Source: Lunularia cruciata (taxonomy: Eukaryota; Streptophyta; Marchantiopsida; Lunulariales; Lunulariaceae). Taken from it: DNA of 64,000 bases. Under the pieces are notes generated by a model. That model did no database searches. It was not told the DNA's origin and saw only the letters and a program-made list of their open reading frames with translations. The stretch covers positions 30,943,001-31,007,000 of the forward strand of contig OX419758.1 in assembly GCA_948567375.1 (NCBI GenBank), in the 5' to 3' direction. Made by a program: the position numbers and the translations under genes. Shown piece by piece: positions 23,151 to 35,792 of this stretch. The first letter of the stretch is position 1; every line of letters begins with the position of its first letter.

Positions 23151-25990
23151 TCATCGATTCAGCTACAGTCAGTGATTCACATCAACTTTCCTTCTCCACA
23201 TCAAAGGTAATGACAATATTTATAGTCCTTTCTAGTAACAAAGTATCCACTTCATAACTTCCCAATGTGGTTTCCTTGGATTTGCCATGTATCTACTCAC
23301 CATACTTGCAACATATAAGATGTCTTGTCTAGTGCAGACCAAAACATACATCAAACTCACAACAGCACTAGCATAAGGTATATTTGACATTACTTTTCTC
23401 TCCTCCTCATTTGGTGGACATTGCTACAATGATATCCTGAAATGACTTGCCAGTGCATTGTTCATTAGTTTGCATTCTCCACGCCAAACTGAGCAAGTAA
23501 ATTTTCCAAATATCTCCTTTGAGATATCTATAAATTTCACTTCTTTTGTTTAAGAAGGGAAATTTATACCAAAATTTAAATTTATTTGTCCCGATGGATT
23601 TCAATCCCAAGCACCCTCTTTGAAGAACCCGAGTCCTTCATATCAATTTCCTTACCAAGTTGTGCTTTCAATTTCTCCACCTCAACCATATCCTCCACAA
23701 CAATCAGCATATCATCCACATATAGTACTCAGATGATTAAATCAAATACTTTAGGTCCATGTAGCTTCTTGAGGTACACACAACAATCTGATTCACTTCT
23801 GTTATATCCATGCTTCAACATGGAAGCATCAAATTTCATATACCAAAGTCTTGGACTTTGCTTTAGTCCATATAAAGACTTTTGTAACCTGCAAACCAGG
23901 CTCCGCTTTCTTGGTACCACAAAACCTTCAGGTTGATGCATGTAAATCTCATCCTCCAATTTGCCATGTAAAAAAGTAGTTGTAACATCTAGTTGCTCCA
24001 ACTCCAAGTTATGCAATGCAACTATTGCAAATAGTGCACAAATTGAAGAGATTTTTACCACCGGTGAAAAAATTGCATGGAAGTCAATACTTTCTTTTTG
24101 GCTATAACCCTTTGCTACAAGCCTTGCTTTGTATTGATCTCCACCAGATTTTGGAAGTCCCTCCTTCCTCGAGAATATCCATCTGCAACCAATTGCCTTC
24201 TTTCCCATAGGCAATTTTTCAAGTCTCCATGTTTGGTTTTTGTCCAAAGACTTCATCTCCTCTTCCATTGCACAATGCCACTTTTTACACTCTTGATCTT
24301 GCATTGCCTCTTCATATGAAGAAGGCTCACCATTCTCCGTAAGAAGAGCATAAGCTATAAATGAATCATCAAATCTTTTTGGAGGCCTTTGGATATCTAC
24401 ATTCATGAATCACTTCTGGACTTTGCTCTTCTAATGGTTTACTTGGTAGATCTACAAGAGGTGAGAGGTCTTCATTTCCAAGATCAATATCTATCTTAAA
24501 AAACTCATTTCCTATCTTCTTGCTCTTCATTACAACCAATGCTCCTTTTGATACCTTGAGTGTTCCATTTTCTGCTCCCCACCTCCAACCATTTGAGTCC
24601 AAAGTGCCTAGTGATATCAAATTCTTCCTTAACTTAGAAACATGCCTCACATTAGCAAGAGTCCTCACAATACCATCAAACATCTTAATGCATATTGTAC
24701 CAATGCCAATAGCTTTACAAGCCATGTTGTTCCCATTATTACATATCCTCCATTGAATGGTTTGTACTCATGAAACAACTCTTATTTGGACACATATGGT
24801 AAGAGCAACCTGAGTCCAATATCCATGCCTCCTCAAATTGATCTTTGTCTTGGGTAACACATAGAACATCATCCACAACACCAAATGACTCAACAATACT
24901 TGCTTGATCTGGAAGGTGACCTGTATCCTTGTTGGACTCAAGCCTCTTGTTTTTACAATCCTTCTTGAAATGTCCAACCTTCCCACAAGTCCAACACTTG
25001 TCTTTGGAACCTCTAGTTCTAGACTTGGATCTTGATTTAGTCCTGATCTGTTCTCTCTCTTGTCCTTCCTCTGATAAATAGAGCCTCTAAGTTTATCTTT
25101 TCTTGGTTGGGTCTTTTTTGCATCTCATTGGACAATAATGTTGGAGTGACCTCTTCACAGTTTATATCATCCTTCCTATATAGAAGAGTTGTGACCAGAT
25201 GCTCATATGATGGAGAAATTGAAGTCAATAACAACAATGCCTTATCCTCCTCTTCTAACTTAACCTCTATGCTCATCAACTCACAAATGATTTTGTTGAG
25301 AGCATTGAGGTGCTCCATAATACTCTGGCCTTACTTCATCCGCAACATATACAACTTCTATTTGTCAATGACTTGGTCATATAAAGATTTTCCAGTTTGG
25401 CACATAGTTTGGGTGTAGATTCCTCATTCATAACATTGTATAGCACTTCATCAGCAAGGTTCAACCAAATAGTGCTAATAGCTCGGAGATCTGCGTCTTC
25501 ATGTTACTCATCTCATCACTTTTGTACTCCTCCTTTTTCTTTAGTGCTCTATGTAGTCCTTGTTGGACAAGAAGGTCCTTCATCTTCAGCTGCCAAAGTC
25601 CACAATTGTTTTTCCCATCAAATTTCTACATTGCAAATTTAGCATTTGATATGGATATCACCCCTGCCATTGCTTTGCTTATGTACTCCTTGCTCAAACA
25701 AGTCCTTCATCTTCAGCTGCCAAAGTCCACAATTGTTTTTCACATCAAACTTCTCCACCGCAAATTTAGCATTTGATATGGATATCACCCCTGCCATTGC
25801 TTTGCTTATGTACTCCTTGCTAGAACAAGTCCTTCATCTTCAGCTGCCAAAGTCCACAATTGTTTTTCACATCAAACTTCTCCACCGCAAATTTAGCATT
25901 TGATATGGATATCACTCCTGCCATTGCTGTGCGGTGGACTTGCTCCTAGATCAATGATTTCAGAAGTTTCAATCTAGTTTCGGTGGACTT
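23150..25990 (-). pseudogene. Ty1/copia element, minus strand, integrase missing
   Basis: On the minus strand, gag lies at about 25990-25037, then a CCHC knuckle (CWTCGKVGHFKKDC, near 24990-24950), a protease active-site region (LDSGCSYHM, near 24815) and the gag-pre-integrase segment (24725-24430). The next coding joins straight to the linker before reverse transcriptase (24406-23580; YVDDMLI near 23710), with no integrase core. The following segment (23500-23200) matches the copia region after RT (VMSNIPYASAVVSLMY). The internal deletion and several stops make it non-autonomous and dead. No LTRs are recognised. Confidence 0.85.
25576..25954 (-). repeat. Three tandem copies of a ~126-bp gag segment
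   Basis: Units begin GTCCTTCATC at about 25576, 25702 and 25829. Read on the minus strand each encodes the copia gag N-terminal motif with LWQLKMKDL, so the start of gag has been triplicated. Copies two and three are nearly identical, while the first is more diverged. The length is close to a multiple of three. Confidence 0.9.
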
Positions 25991-26035
25991 GCTCCTAAAT
26001 CAATGATTTCAGAAGTTTCAATCTAGTTTCACCAC
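25931..26035. repeat. Two tandem copies of a ~51-bp unit
   Basis: CGGTGGACTTGCTCCTA followed by ATCAATGATTTCAGAAG occurs twice back to back, adjoining the triplicated gag segment. Confidence 0.85.
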
Positions 26036-26039
26036 CGGT

Positions 26040-27290
26040 CCAATCATGAATTTATACATGAATTACTGAGTTACCTTTCACGCAGCACGATCACTTTGCC
26101 AAAACGATCCCATTTACATATCTCAGTTCGCTATCGAGTGCAGTTCAAAAGTCTTCAGGATTGCCTTCACACCTTCTTGATTTGTCCTTGGGCTCTAAAA
26201 TTACCCAGCTGTATTAGTTTTTGTGACGTTTATGACAGTGTCATCATCCAAACAGTTTAACTACTGAATTCCATCCAATGTTTCTATGAAGATGTAGATA
26301 CCTGTTCCGAAATTCAATCATGAGGCCTACGTGCTGAAATAAGAAGACTGACGGACCAAATTTGCTTCGGCAGATGTATGCGCCTACGTTCAGTTGCGCA
26401 AGCAAATTAATTTCTATAGAGTCGAAATGATTTCAGTAAAACATATGAGTATGGATAGCTAAGACCTGCCGCCAGCTACAAGTTCTCGAGTTCCTACTGT
26501 GACTGTACAGAGTCATACAACTCGATCTCGAGTCTGGACCTCCTTGAGGCCTCCGTAAAGATCTTTGACGCTATCATGGTTGTCATCTTTGTCACCAGGT
26601 TGATGAGATCTAATTAGGAACCAGCTACCTTTCCCTGGTTGTTCTACGCATCTAATACGTTGACGTAAACTCTCGATTGCTGGTGGGCTCTTCAATGTAC
26701 ATGCCGCAGCCTATGAGTTCGAATGCTTTGTTTGGTTCTCATAAACAATCTGTGCGACTTCAAAGTATGAAGTGGGACCCTATCGACATCGCCCACATTG
26801 CTAGCACTGAGAATACCTGTCGCTTTGAATCGGACTTATCAGATTTGGATAATACCTTCAGATCCCAAGATAAGTTCAATTGATGTTTAATCTACTTTCT
26901 ACCTTCTTTTTACGCTCCAAATACGCGGAGAATTCGAACTGCGCACATCGTAAATCTTGTTATTATCTGACTTCTATATGATACTCAGAACAAAAACATG
27001 TGGGAACGTCGTGACTTCATTATGATTTTGAGTATTCTTCTCTGTAAGACCCGAGTTACATTTCAGAACCAATCGCTGCGTTTGCAGACTTTCGAGCTTA
27101 AACTTTGTTCATCAGGCTAGACAGACCCATCAACTAAAATAGACAACTTATAACTACCTTAAATTTCAATTCAGTGTGTGTATTTTGAATAATACCAGCC
27201 ACCAACTGACACCGGATAACTTCTCGAATGATTAGTGAAAGGTCTCCAGCTTGCGCAGAGGAAATTTGCAATCTAATGGTGTCCATCCCT
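26040..27290. other. Unique DNA, no gene recognised
   Basis: Base composition is more balanced than in the flanking repeat DNA. Only short unsupported open frames occur. It could contain 3' flanking sequence of the proline-rich gene on the minus strand. Confidence 0.5.
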
Positions 27291-27295
27291 GGTTA

Positions 27296-28537
27296 TCAAG
27301 ACGCCGAGGTACACTGGCCACTCATACAGTGTGGAAACCAGGGAAATGAACTAGTGAACTGACATAACCTGCCACACTGACCGCAATTGAAATGATCTCT
27401 TTGTAAATTCACACAATGAGATTTGCAACAAGTGAAACCAGAGTGGCATTTGAGGTGACACAGCCCGCAGTTGTTCTCATCACTCGTGGTGTCCAAACAT
27501 TGTCCGAAACAGCAATGGCTTCCAGTGGAACAGCCCAAGAAGGACCGGCAAGTGGCCGCTAGGGGAGCCTGGACCTGATCTGGATCTGGAGCTGTTCCCG
27601 GCAAGTTAGTGGGAGGCGGAGCAAGCGTAACAGATGGGGGTGACGACTCCGGGTCAGGGTGGGGTGGCAATTCAGGAGCTGGCGAAGGATTTCTAGGTAC
27701 CGGCGATGGAGAAGGAGGAAATCTGATCGGTGGCGGGGAAGACCCCGGGTCATCTCTAACCGGGGAGGGTTCAGGTTGAGGATCTCTCGGTACCGGAACT
27801 GGAGAAGGTGGAGGAAGGTTGACTTGTGGCGGGGAAGAACCCGGATCATCTCTAACCGGAGTGGGTTCCGGAACTGGAGGTGGCGGAAGCCTGGCTTGTT
27901 GAGGGGAAGGACCCGGATCATCTCTAACCGGGGAGGGGTCAGGATCTCTCGTTACCGGAGGTGGAGGTGGAGGAAGTGTGGCTGGTGGCGAGGAAGACCC
28001 CGGATCATCTCTAACCGGGGGGGTTTCAGGATCTCTCGTTACCGGAGCTGGAGGTGGAGGAAGTCTGGCTGGTGGCGAGGAAGACCCCGGATCATCTCTA
28101 ACCGGGGAGGGTTCAGGATCTCTCGTAACCGGGACTGGAGATAGAGGAGGGGGAGGAAGTCTAACTGGTGGCCGGGAGGAGCCAAGATCATCTCTAACCG
28201 GGGAGCGTTCGGATTGAGGATCTTCTGGTTGGCGAACCGGCGGAGGAGGGGTTTCGGGTATCGTAGGTGAAGGTTTTTTGGGTTCTTGAGGAGCAAGAGT
28301 AACTGGTGGAATAACGGGTTCGGGAGGTTGAGGAACTGTGACGGGTGGAGAGACAGGAATCAATTTAATTGGTGTGGGAACGGGACTCGGCGTTAAACTC
28401 GGAGTTGGAAGAGCGAAGGGACGACTGGATTCAGGCGCCACCTCTGGGGATTTCTTGGGATGTGGCCATGCTAGAATCGGTGTGAAGTGTGCAGCAGTGG
28501 AAACGACGAACAAAATTGTAGCAAACTGCTTCATCAT
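27296..28537 (-). CDS. Secreted proline-rich protein with C-terminal STIG1 cysteine-rich domain (413 aa)
   Basis: The single uninterrupted exon starts at tandem ATGs. Residues 1-23 form a signal peptide with likely cleavage after ILA. Residues about 24-327 are proline-rich and contain six clear repeats of about 30 residues built on PVRDDPGSS plus a P-rich spacer, and one degenerate repeat, resembling cell-wall extensin or chimeric proline-rich proteins. Residues about 328-413 hold 16 cysteines in the STIG1 pattern, including two NCG-x-C units and two CC-x3-C units. STIG1 proteins are small secreted apoplastic proteins, usually 130-160 residues, so this one is far longer because of the repeat region. 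It likely acts in the cell wall or extracellular space. Its molecular function is unknown. No break is seen. Confidence 0.9.
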   Translation of the reverse strand: MMKQFATILFVVSTAAHFTPILAWPHPKKSPEVAPESSRPFALPTPSLTPSPVPTPIKLIPVSPPVTVPQPPEPVIPPVTLAPQEPKKPSPTIPETPPPPVRQPEDPQSERSPVRDDLGSSRPPVRLPPPPLSPVPVTRDPEPSPVRDDPGSSSPPARLPPPPAPVTRDPETPPVRDDPGSSSPPATLPPPPPPVTRDPDPSPVRDDPGPSPQQARLPPPPVPEPTPVRDDPGSSPPQVNLPPPSPVPVPRDPQPEPSPVRDDPGSSPPPIRFPPSPSPVPRNPSPAPELPPHPDPESSPPSVTLAPPPTNLPGTAPDPDQVQAPLAATCRSFLGCSTGSHCCFGQCLDTTSDENNCGLCHLKCHSGFTCCKSHCVNLQRDHFNCGQCGRLCQFTSSFPWFPHCMSGQCTSAS

Positions 28538-28621
28538 GACGCATACGTTTCAAAGTCTGTGACAGATAATCGAGAAAGGTTGAGCTCTAATTCCACTAAC
28601 TCGGAGTTCACAAGGAGAAAT

Positions 28622-28630
28622 TCATATACA
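28622..28630 (-). promoter_or_regulatory. Possible TATA box of the STIG1-domain gene
   Basis: TGTATATGAA on the minus strand lies about 90 bp upstream of the ATG. A second TATA-like sequence occurs near 28651. The position is plausible for a plant core promoter with a short leader. Confidence 0.4.
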
Positions 28631-28679
28631 CGCGAAACAGAGAACAATGTGATGTATATGTACAAAGACGGATGAGGTG

Positions 28680-31600
28680 TCTGTGGTTGAAGCTGCAGCA
28701 AGAACCCAGTCCCTACACACTGATAGTTTAGAATTGAAACTTGAATTTTGACCCGTCATGGCCGAATCCTGCGTATCTGAATACGTCTTCCCTCGAACTC
28801 ATGGAGCGATTGACCTGCAGCGGAAGAGCAAATCAGACACAGTGAAGGAGTGTTCCGGAACTACAAGTGAGTAAAAGCAGAGTTCAGCAATCAACTTGCT
28901 AGTTCCAAATCTGGGGTGACTATGACATCCTGCTTCCTTAAAAAGTAGGTTGCAATTTTACCTGGGAATAGTGTGTAAGAGTGTGATCCTTTTGGATCGA
29001 GAAAATTATTTGGAAGCAAATGACCTAGTTTGGAAATTCAAACTGTACTAAGGTTACTAAGATTTCTGTATATTACTTGGATCATTCTGCCACACGTTAT
29101 ACAGTACCTGCTTACGATGAGTACTGTCTTAGAGGACTTCCCGATGTGGTAGTTATTGAAAAGCTGCAGTACATGTATTCAAGATAACAGCACAATATAT
29201 CCAGATCATTCCTTTGAGGCTGGTCACCAAATGTAATTATTTTGAACTCTGTAATTGATGAAATGATGGTATGTAGAGATCTCACATCCTTTCAGCTGCA
29301 GTCTTTGCGCGCATCATGAGTATTTGAAGTGACTGAGGCCGATGGAAGAACGAACTTAAGTGGAGAAGAGAAACGTGCGCCCCTCACGGTGGAATGGCGC
29401 AAACTGTGGTCGAAGGACGCCAAGCGATAATAGATATCCTGCGCAGGATAGACAATGGCTGTAGACGACATCACCAATATATCCGGAATAGCAGAGGTCA
29501 GTGAAGGTGAGGAGTAAATGTAAGAGACTTCAAGGCGCGGTGGCTTTGTGCCAACAGTTTAAATCCTTCAGCTGGCCGAGGGAGCTGTCGCTGCAAGTGG
29601 TGATGAACAAGGCGGGGTGATATGCATCGACTACGCATGGTACTACTTTGAACCCCGCCTAAAGTTACATCACTCGCAGTCTCCATAAACTCCAAAATGT
29701 GGAAAAACCACATACATCAGTACAACACATAGCGTGCTTGATAATGATGATATTCTAGCCTAAGAGGGAAAAAGGTATTTCAAGAGTCAAGGAAATCAGT
29801 TCTTGTGAGATACTTAAACGCAGATATGATGCAAAACATACCTCCCTTATAAATTTAACTCGTTTCAACACGAAGAGTTTAACAAAACTGGCAACCGATG
29901 CGCAATTTCTGATACCAGAATCGTATTGATAGACAGGGCAATCTATCTTGCCATAAAATCGTTCCCCGGTGTAGATCTTTTTGAAATTACATTGTAGTCT
30001 TCTATCAGATCCCGATCGGCAAAGCACATGTGCAGACACCTGCTGATCCGGGATGTAATATACGCTATTGCTCTAGGAAGTGAAACATAGCATCTTGCCA
30101 TCAGCTCACGATATTAGGTGTAACGAAGTGGCTATATATCTCCAGCCTAGTGTGAATCCTTTAGAGAAATCTGAATTTGGAAGCACATCGTAGAATCTAT
30201 CCCGTTCCTAGATCAGAGTCTGAACCTTGACGTTGTAGCAGTGTTTTTGTGATGCTCCGGTCCTAGACTCCGAATCGTGTCCCTCTGAACATTCCTGTGC
30301 TTTTCCAGAGGAAACTGAATGTGTCTGCAAGTAACAAAAATTTAACTGGTTTTGCATAGAATTCCCAACCAAAGGATCCCCCATGTGCACTTTAATCTTT
30401 TCTGCTTGATTAAGTGCTCGGTTATCATTACAAACACTGCAGTTTTAACATAAGACACTAGAGAGCTTTCATATCCGCTCCAAAGTGACTGCGGTAGGTG
30501 AGGAATGGTTCCGTATCTGGATCGATCTTCGATTCGGGTTGACCTGTCAAAAATGACTGCGGGAGTTGAAATAAGGTTGTTGGTATCTGGTTTGATTCCA
30601 TGATGTCCGAAAGTTGAACAGACATCCCTGTAGTTGGTAACATGTACTATCTCTCTCTTAAAGATAGATTTCGGCCTTGAAAGTAACGGAGAGCTTATTT
30701 CGATCTCATGAGTGGTAGGTTGGTGACATTTGGACACAGAAGCTTAAGGTAGCAGACGGAATTCCATAACTGATGATCATGAGATTTGGCTGTCAACTTG
30801 TTCTGAAGTTCGCTGGACCTGAATTCCTCAATTTCAAGACCCGTATGCAAATTTAGGACAGATGCAAACACGGAACCTCGCCACAAATAAAATTGCTTTT
30901 ACACTCAATGGCCTGCCAGAGAACAAGCTCCTCGAGTATCATATGCGTGATCCTTTCAAATCCTGTTGCCGTCTTCACCACGGTTGTAAGCGCCATGACC
31001 ATATGTGGCTGGTTCTCCCGATCGTCATCTTCTTGAGATCTAGAAGCAGTAAGCGACGGAGGAAAATGTTCATCTTAGACTTCTTTCCTGATCGGACTTG
31101 TCAGATTAGCTTACAAGTTAATTGAGTCTTTGCAGAATTGCACCTGAGCTGAGGAGTAGAGTACAGGCCGGAATCTGCAGATCCAGCTGTAATTCGACTG
31201 ATCCCAATAAGAGTTCTAGATCCTGAGAAATTTTCCTTCGCAGATCCCAATTTCATGTTCAACGACAAACTCAATCAAATGAACTGTTCGTTACTGATGA
31301 AAGGCGATATATATACTGGCTGCTTTTCCTGGCCATTTGAGGTTAGCTTTATCCCTTCCGCTTAAACGATTGCCCACCTGGAGATGGAACTTAAACCGTC
31401 ATTCGTTCTACATGTTTGTCTCAGCGACCTACTGCGACGTAATTGCAAATTTTGTATGACTATCTAAGTGAGCGGAATTCCAATATGACGGCGGTTTCGG
31501 TTTCACTGCTGCAAACGGTATCTATTGAAAAACTCTGTAGTGAGAGCAATTTTCTGTTGGAAAGGAATGCAATTTAGAGTGAAAATAAGGATTCGCTATG

Positions 31601-34390
31601 TTATCGAAAATGTTATGTTCGATTAGACATTGTCCTGAGTTCAGTGTACCTTTGGAAAATCAGTACTAACAATCAACCGTCTATATCAGAATCAGTCAAC
31701 TGGAATATACAGTTGATGAATTCCATTTCGCATTGCTTGTGTCATTTCTTAGGTAAGGAACATCTCAAAGGTTTCAACCATTAGGAACATTCGAAAATGA
31801 CAATAGTGAGCAACACACGACCACACTTAGTGGAAGCGAGAATAAGTGAAATGAGAAGACTGCAAACTATTGCCTACAACAAGAATGCGCAAAACTTAGA
31901 GTGATGCATTTCAAATTGCTGATGGGCAAAGGCTCACCAGGGTAAATCACAATGAATAATGGATATTAACCATTATGATTATATACGATGTGCCATCTCT
32001 GCTTTGCTTCCCTTCAGCATTTCACGTCATGGTTGTTTATTCGTTGTGCCATTCATGACGAACCGCAATCTCTGCGTTAACATTCTATCATGTCGAATCC
32101 TTAGAGGAACTTGTTAGATTATATGTATCTCCGTAAGCCAAAATTGATCATATATCCACCACCATAGGTCAAGGCCTTCTTCTAGGACTGAATGTCGCCC
32201 TAAAAATGGAGTGACGAGAGCATTCACTTCAATCTCTTTATGTAAAATCCTGTGAGCAACTCATCCCGCTGCCAAACTTAGCAACTTAAAGAATTTGAGG
32301 CACTTGCGCACCTATCTTGAATAGACGAAAGAATTATATGCCATTTACAGAATATGAAATCGATGATGCTTAAGAATTGCATCATCTCCATAGGGCACCT
32401 CTCGTGTTCTCGAGGTTTTCCAATCGAACCAAAAGAATGCAGGAACTTTGGTGAGATCGATTTATAATTGGATTGGAGACTTCTTGGCAGCTCTTTTAAG
32501 ATTTGGACAGCATCTGGTAGGAAGAGAAGCTTAACTTATTGAGGTTACCTACTCTTGAGGGGAGCTTGTACCGTGTGCACGTACGCTTCTCTTAGCGATT
32601 TATCTGACGCGATCTTAAACAGTGTACTTACTCAAATTAGTGGCTTGCAATTTCGAACAGCAAGAGCATTCTAAACAGGTTTCACATATTAAATCTTCAT
32701 ATTTCGTTGCACTAAGCTAGCCAAAGCATCCAAAGGACTGTAAGCTGAATTGCCTGCCACCAGAACACCGACCTCAACTTATTAGATTTATCCATGTTAT
32801 GTTTCTGTTTGATATGAGCTGCAGCTAGTGGATGCGTAGGATGCTCATATTATTGCAGAACATCAATAGTTCCAGTACAATCTAACGGCTTGTTTGCTTC
32901 AGAACCATTCGCTTGCAATTGTACTGATTCTGGAGCTAATAATCGCAGACACTGGAACAGCTCCGGAGACATTCCAATTATTTTGTGGCAGTGAATTCCT
33001 TTATCCCGTATGGCATAGCATGCACGAATCATCCATCTAGAACCAGTAAGATTATTAGAAGTACAAAAATCCAAATATAGGCTCCTGTCGTTCTTCATTA
33101 TGTGTAGCTTACCTCTCGTTCACGTTCACTGCTTCAGTCCCTTCCGTGACGATGGTTCAGTCCAGGCCTGCCTGTATGTAGTCCTCTGTCTTCACTGTAA
33201 CGTTAACTACATTCGCAATAGAAACGCTTGAACTTCTGTGATAGTTCTTCGAACGAAGAGTGTCAGGTTTAGAGAGGTCATTGTCACGAGTACATAAAGA
33301 CTCTGTCCCCACTATATATACTATTTGATCTACAATCTCTAGCTTCAAAGGTAAGACATTAAGATAGATCATCTAGTGACAAATGTATCTAACTCATGTC
33401 TCCAGAAATCCTGAAGTATACAGTACACTTTCCACAAGACCTGGAATTGCAATATTCTGCGTTGTGGCTAGTCTTAAGGAATATTAATAAGTGGCTACAG
33501 GGTATTTATCTGTGAGATGTTTACTTAAGTCAAGTCAATTCGAGCTCTCTCTTATATTCAAGCGAGTTTGAGATTTCTAATCATGAAAAGAAGAGCTCGA
33601 ACAAACAATGACCTAAAGACCGCACTAGGACCGCAACAGTACAGTTGCCTCGAGACCAGTACAACTCAGAGAACAAGTAAATATTAGAAAATTGTTCAAG
33701 TAAACAACTCATGATCAATACCAAGATAAAAATGCGAAACGTCCAGTGGACAGTAAGATCCTGAACAAGATTCTGCGTGCTAGCTAATGCTCTAGATTCC
33801 TCCTTGTAATGTGAAAAGCTGTAGTAGGTAGCCTTGAATTTCAGGTTTGGTTTAGTGGACAGACCTCAGGCTCAGAGTATCTTTCAATTTTGATATTGAT
33901 AGTTGACTCCTGGTTTCATAATCAAGTCCTTCTTAGCGCAGTTCGCGCGGTGCCTAGATGCACGTAATCGATACCAAGAAACTTGGATGCAGGAATCTCA
34001 ATTTTCCTCATTTCTAGATCTACTCATCGTCACTCTGCCCGTGTACATGCATATGGAACAGGGATCTTTGGTAGGGAAGGAAGAAAGGAAAGCTATGTAG
34101 CAAACTAGATCTGGACACCATTCAACAACAAGTGGAACCCCAGCATCAGGAAAGCTTGCACGTAGTTCACCCGGTTGACCGTGAGATAGAGCCACACATG
34201 TAAAATTGAACCTGGCTGCTCGCTTCATAAGAGCTCGAGGTGGTCTACGAAATGCTTACCCACTCATCTTTGGTCTTTGTGAATCGCACTTGCCTGTCTT
34301 CCCCAGATAATTCTGCATGTGATAGAAAACACGAACTGGAAAACAGCCATTGTTGCATAGACAACACGAATTCCCTAGAGAGAACTAGCT
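28680..34390. other. Long unique region without a recognised gene
   Basis: Only short open frames with no family resemblance were found. The largest, such as 29755-30039 (-) and 30342-30737 (-), show no known domain. Multi-exon genes with short exons or non-coding RNAs cannot be excluded by eye. Confidence 0.5.
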
Positions 34391-34394
34391 AGAA

Positions 34395-35192
34395 ATGGCG
34401 TCAGCAAAGACCTCGAGTGTGGTGTCAGTGATGGCTTTGTTAATAATTGCTGGGGGCTGGCAAAGAGCTTCGGCTGTGAGACACACAGTGGACTGGACAT
34501 TCACCCCGTTTATTGGCTTTTTCGATGAGTGGGCAAGTCAACAAACTTTTCTAAAGGGAGATGAGATCTGTAAGTCAGATTTGTGTAGATTTCAGTCCTC
34601 TCGTTGCAATTAACGTGATCTTTCCGCTCTTGATTTTTCAGCGCACCACACTACCCCTAAAGAAGGGTGTAGATGAGGAAGACCAAAGTTTTTTCTTTGC
34701 TAAGCTTGAAACCAGCATGTATAGTTATTTAGGATGCCAAATAGGTTTTTTCATGATCTGGAGATCTAATAAATTTTCTCTCGCGATATTTGATGGATAC
34801 GTAGTTGTAACCATGTGCTGGGTTTGTTTGCAGTGTTTGTATATCCTTCAACCCACGATGTTTATGAAGTCAGTCGGCTTGACTTTGAAAGCTGTAACGC
34901 AAGTAAGCCAATTAAAGTATACAATGCAACAAGCAAGGATGCACTTGTGCCGTTGTCCCGTGTGGGATACTACGCCTTCATCTGTAGTATCGATTGCCAT
35001 TGCCATGACGGGTTCATGAAGATGTCATTGACTGTGCAACTTACGGCTCCTAGCATTCCGTTGGCTATTCTTAGTTCTTCTGCTACAGCTCCAGGTTCTG
35101 AAGTCTCTCCTCAAACTGGATCAAGCCTTCAAATTCCACCAACAATTGTCCTTACGGTTCTGTGGGCTAGTTTCGCAGCTTTTATGCTGTGA
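34395..35192 (+). CDS. Phytocyanin (plastocyanin-like cupredoxin), two exons, 177 aa
   Basis: Exon 1 is 34395-34569, followed by a GT at 34570. Exon 2 begins at 34834 after TTTGCAG and ends with TGA at 35192. The 264-bp intron splits a codon after its first base. Residues 1-27 form a signal peptide ending ASA. The mature start HTVDWTF and FFDEWASQQTF match the phytocyanin N-terminus. Copper ligands expected in the family are seen as H66 (THDV), C109 and H114. The axial ligand position, five residues after H114, is F119, with M120 next. C79 and C115 would form the usual disulfide, and C113 is extra. A Ser/Thr/Pro linker and hydrophobic C-terminus suggest a GPI anchor. It is likely a plasma-membrane or apoplast protein. 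Confidence 0.9.
34570..34833 (+). other. Intron of phytocyanin gene
   Basis: It has a GTAAGT donor and a TTTGTTTGCAG acceptor with a T-rich tract. Removal restores a continuous cupredoxin domain across the junction (GDEI to LFVYPS). Confidence 0.9.
34899..34932 (+). repeat. 34-bp segment of phytocyanin exon 2, duplicated downstream
   Basis: The 34 bases starting GCAAGTAAGCC recur exactly at 35793-35826 in the same orientation. Flanking bases do not match. Confidence 0.95.
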
Positions 35193-35266
35193 TCAGATCT
35201 TTTACAATTTCAAATTGAATAATGCAGTGAGTGAGCAGCGTAGTACTTGTAGATAAGCCGACATTG

Positions 35267-35272
35267 AATAAA
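35267..35272 (+). terminator. Poly(A) signal of phytocyanin gene
   Basis: AATAAA lies 75 bp after the stop codon, a normal distance for a plant 3' UTR. An AATAAT also occurs near 35218. Confidence 0.6.
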
Positions 35273-35792
35273 GTTCGAGGAGAAATCTGACCTCTATTGC
35301 GTGATAAGTATGAGTCAGTTTCACTTTTGATGATTAGATATGAAATTTTTCTCTGAAAGCTCCTCTGAGAAGTATCGGTACTACTGTTTTTTCATGGTTC
35401 GGGATCATACTTGCAACAAAATCTTGATCTCAAACTCAAATGATCAGTAGAGTACAGTGTAGTAGACCATGTTTCTGGTGAGTAGGACCTTCCTATTTGG
35501 AGAACTTTTTCCGCTCTCACAGAATTAGAAGTTCCGTTTGCAGTTTGTTGTTCCAACCTTCGCACGCGCAGCTCATCGATTCTTGCTCGTCAGCAGCCGA
35601 CATATGCATTTTCAAATGCATATTTTCCCAGGAAGCGACCCGATCGATCACAGAACCACAATCAAAGGTTGCACTAGCCATAAAATGTACGAGCACATGC
35701 ACGAACCGGGAGTTTACTCCACGAGTCTTTCTCACAACAGTCCTCACTAATGCCAGGCAATATGCGTATATTTCTTCACTAAGATTGTTGTT

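Noticed and set aside
25576-26035. Tandem repeats as a CRISPR-like array
   Set aside because: Units are contiguous with no unique spacers and encode copia gag; the sequence is eukaryotic.
27559-28296. Several long open frames on both strands over the proline-rich repeat gene
   Set aside because: The repeats are free of stops in several frames; only the 413-aa frame has a signal peptide and a STIG1 domain.
29755-30039. 94-aa minus-strand frame with several cysteines
   Set aside because: No family resemblance, no splice partners found and no conserved motif.
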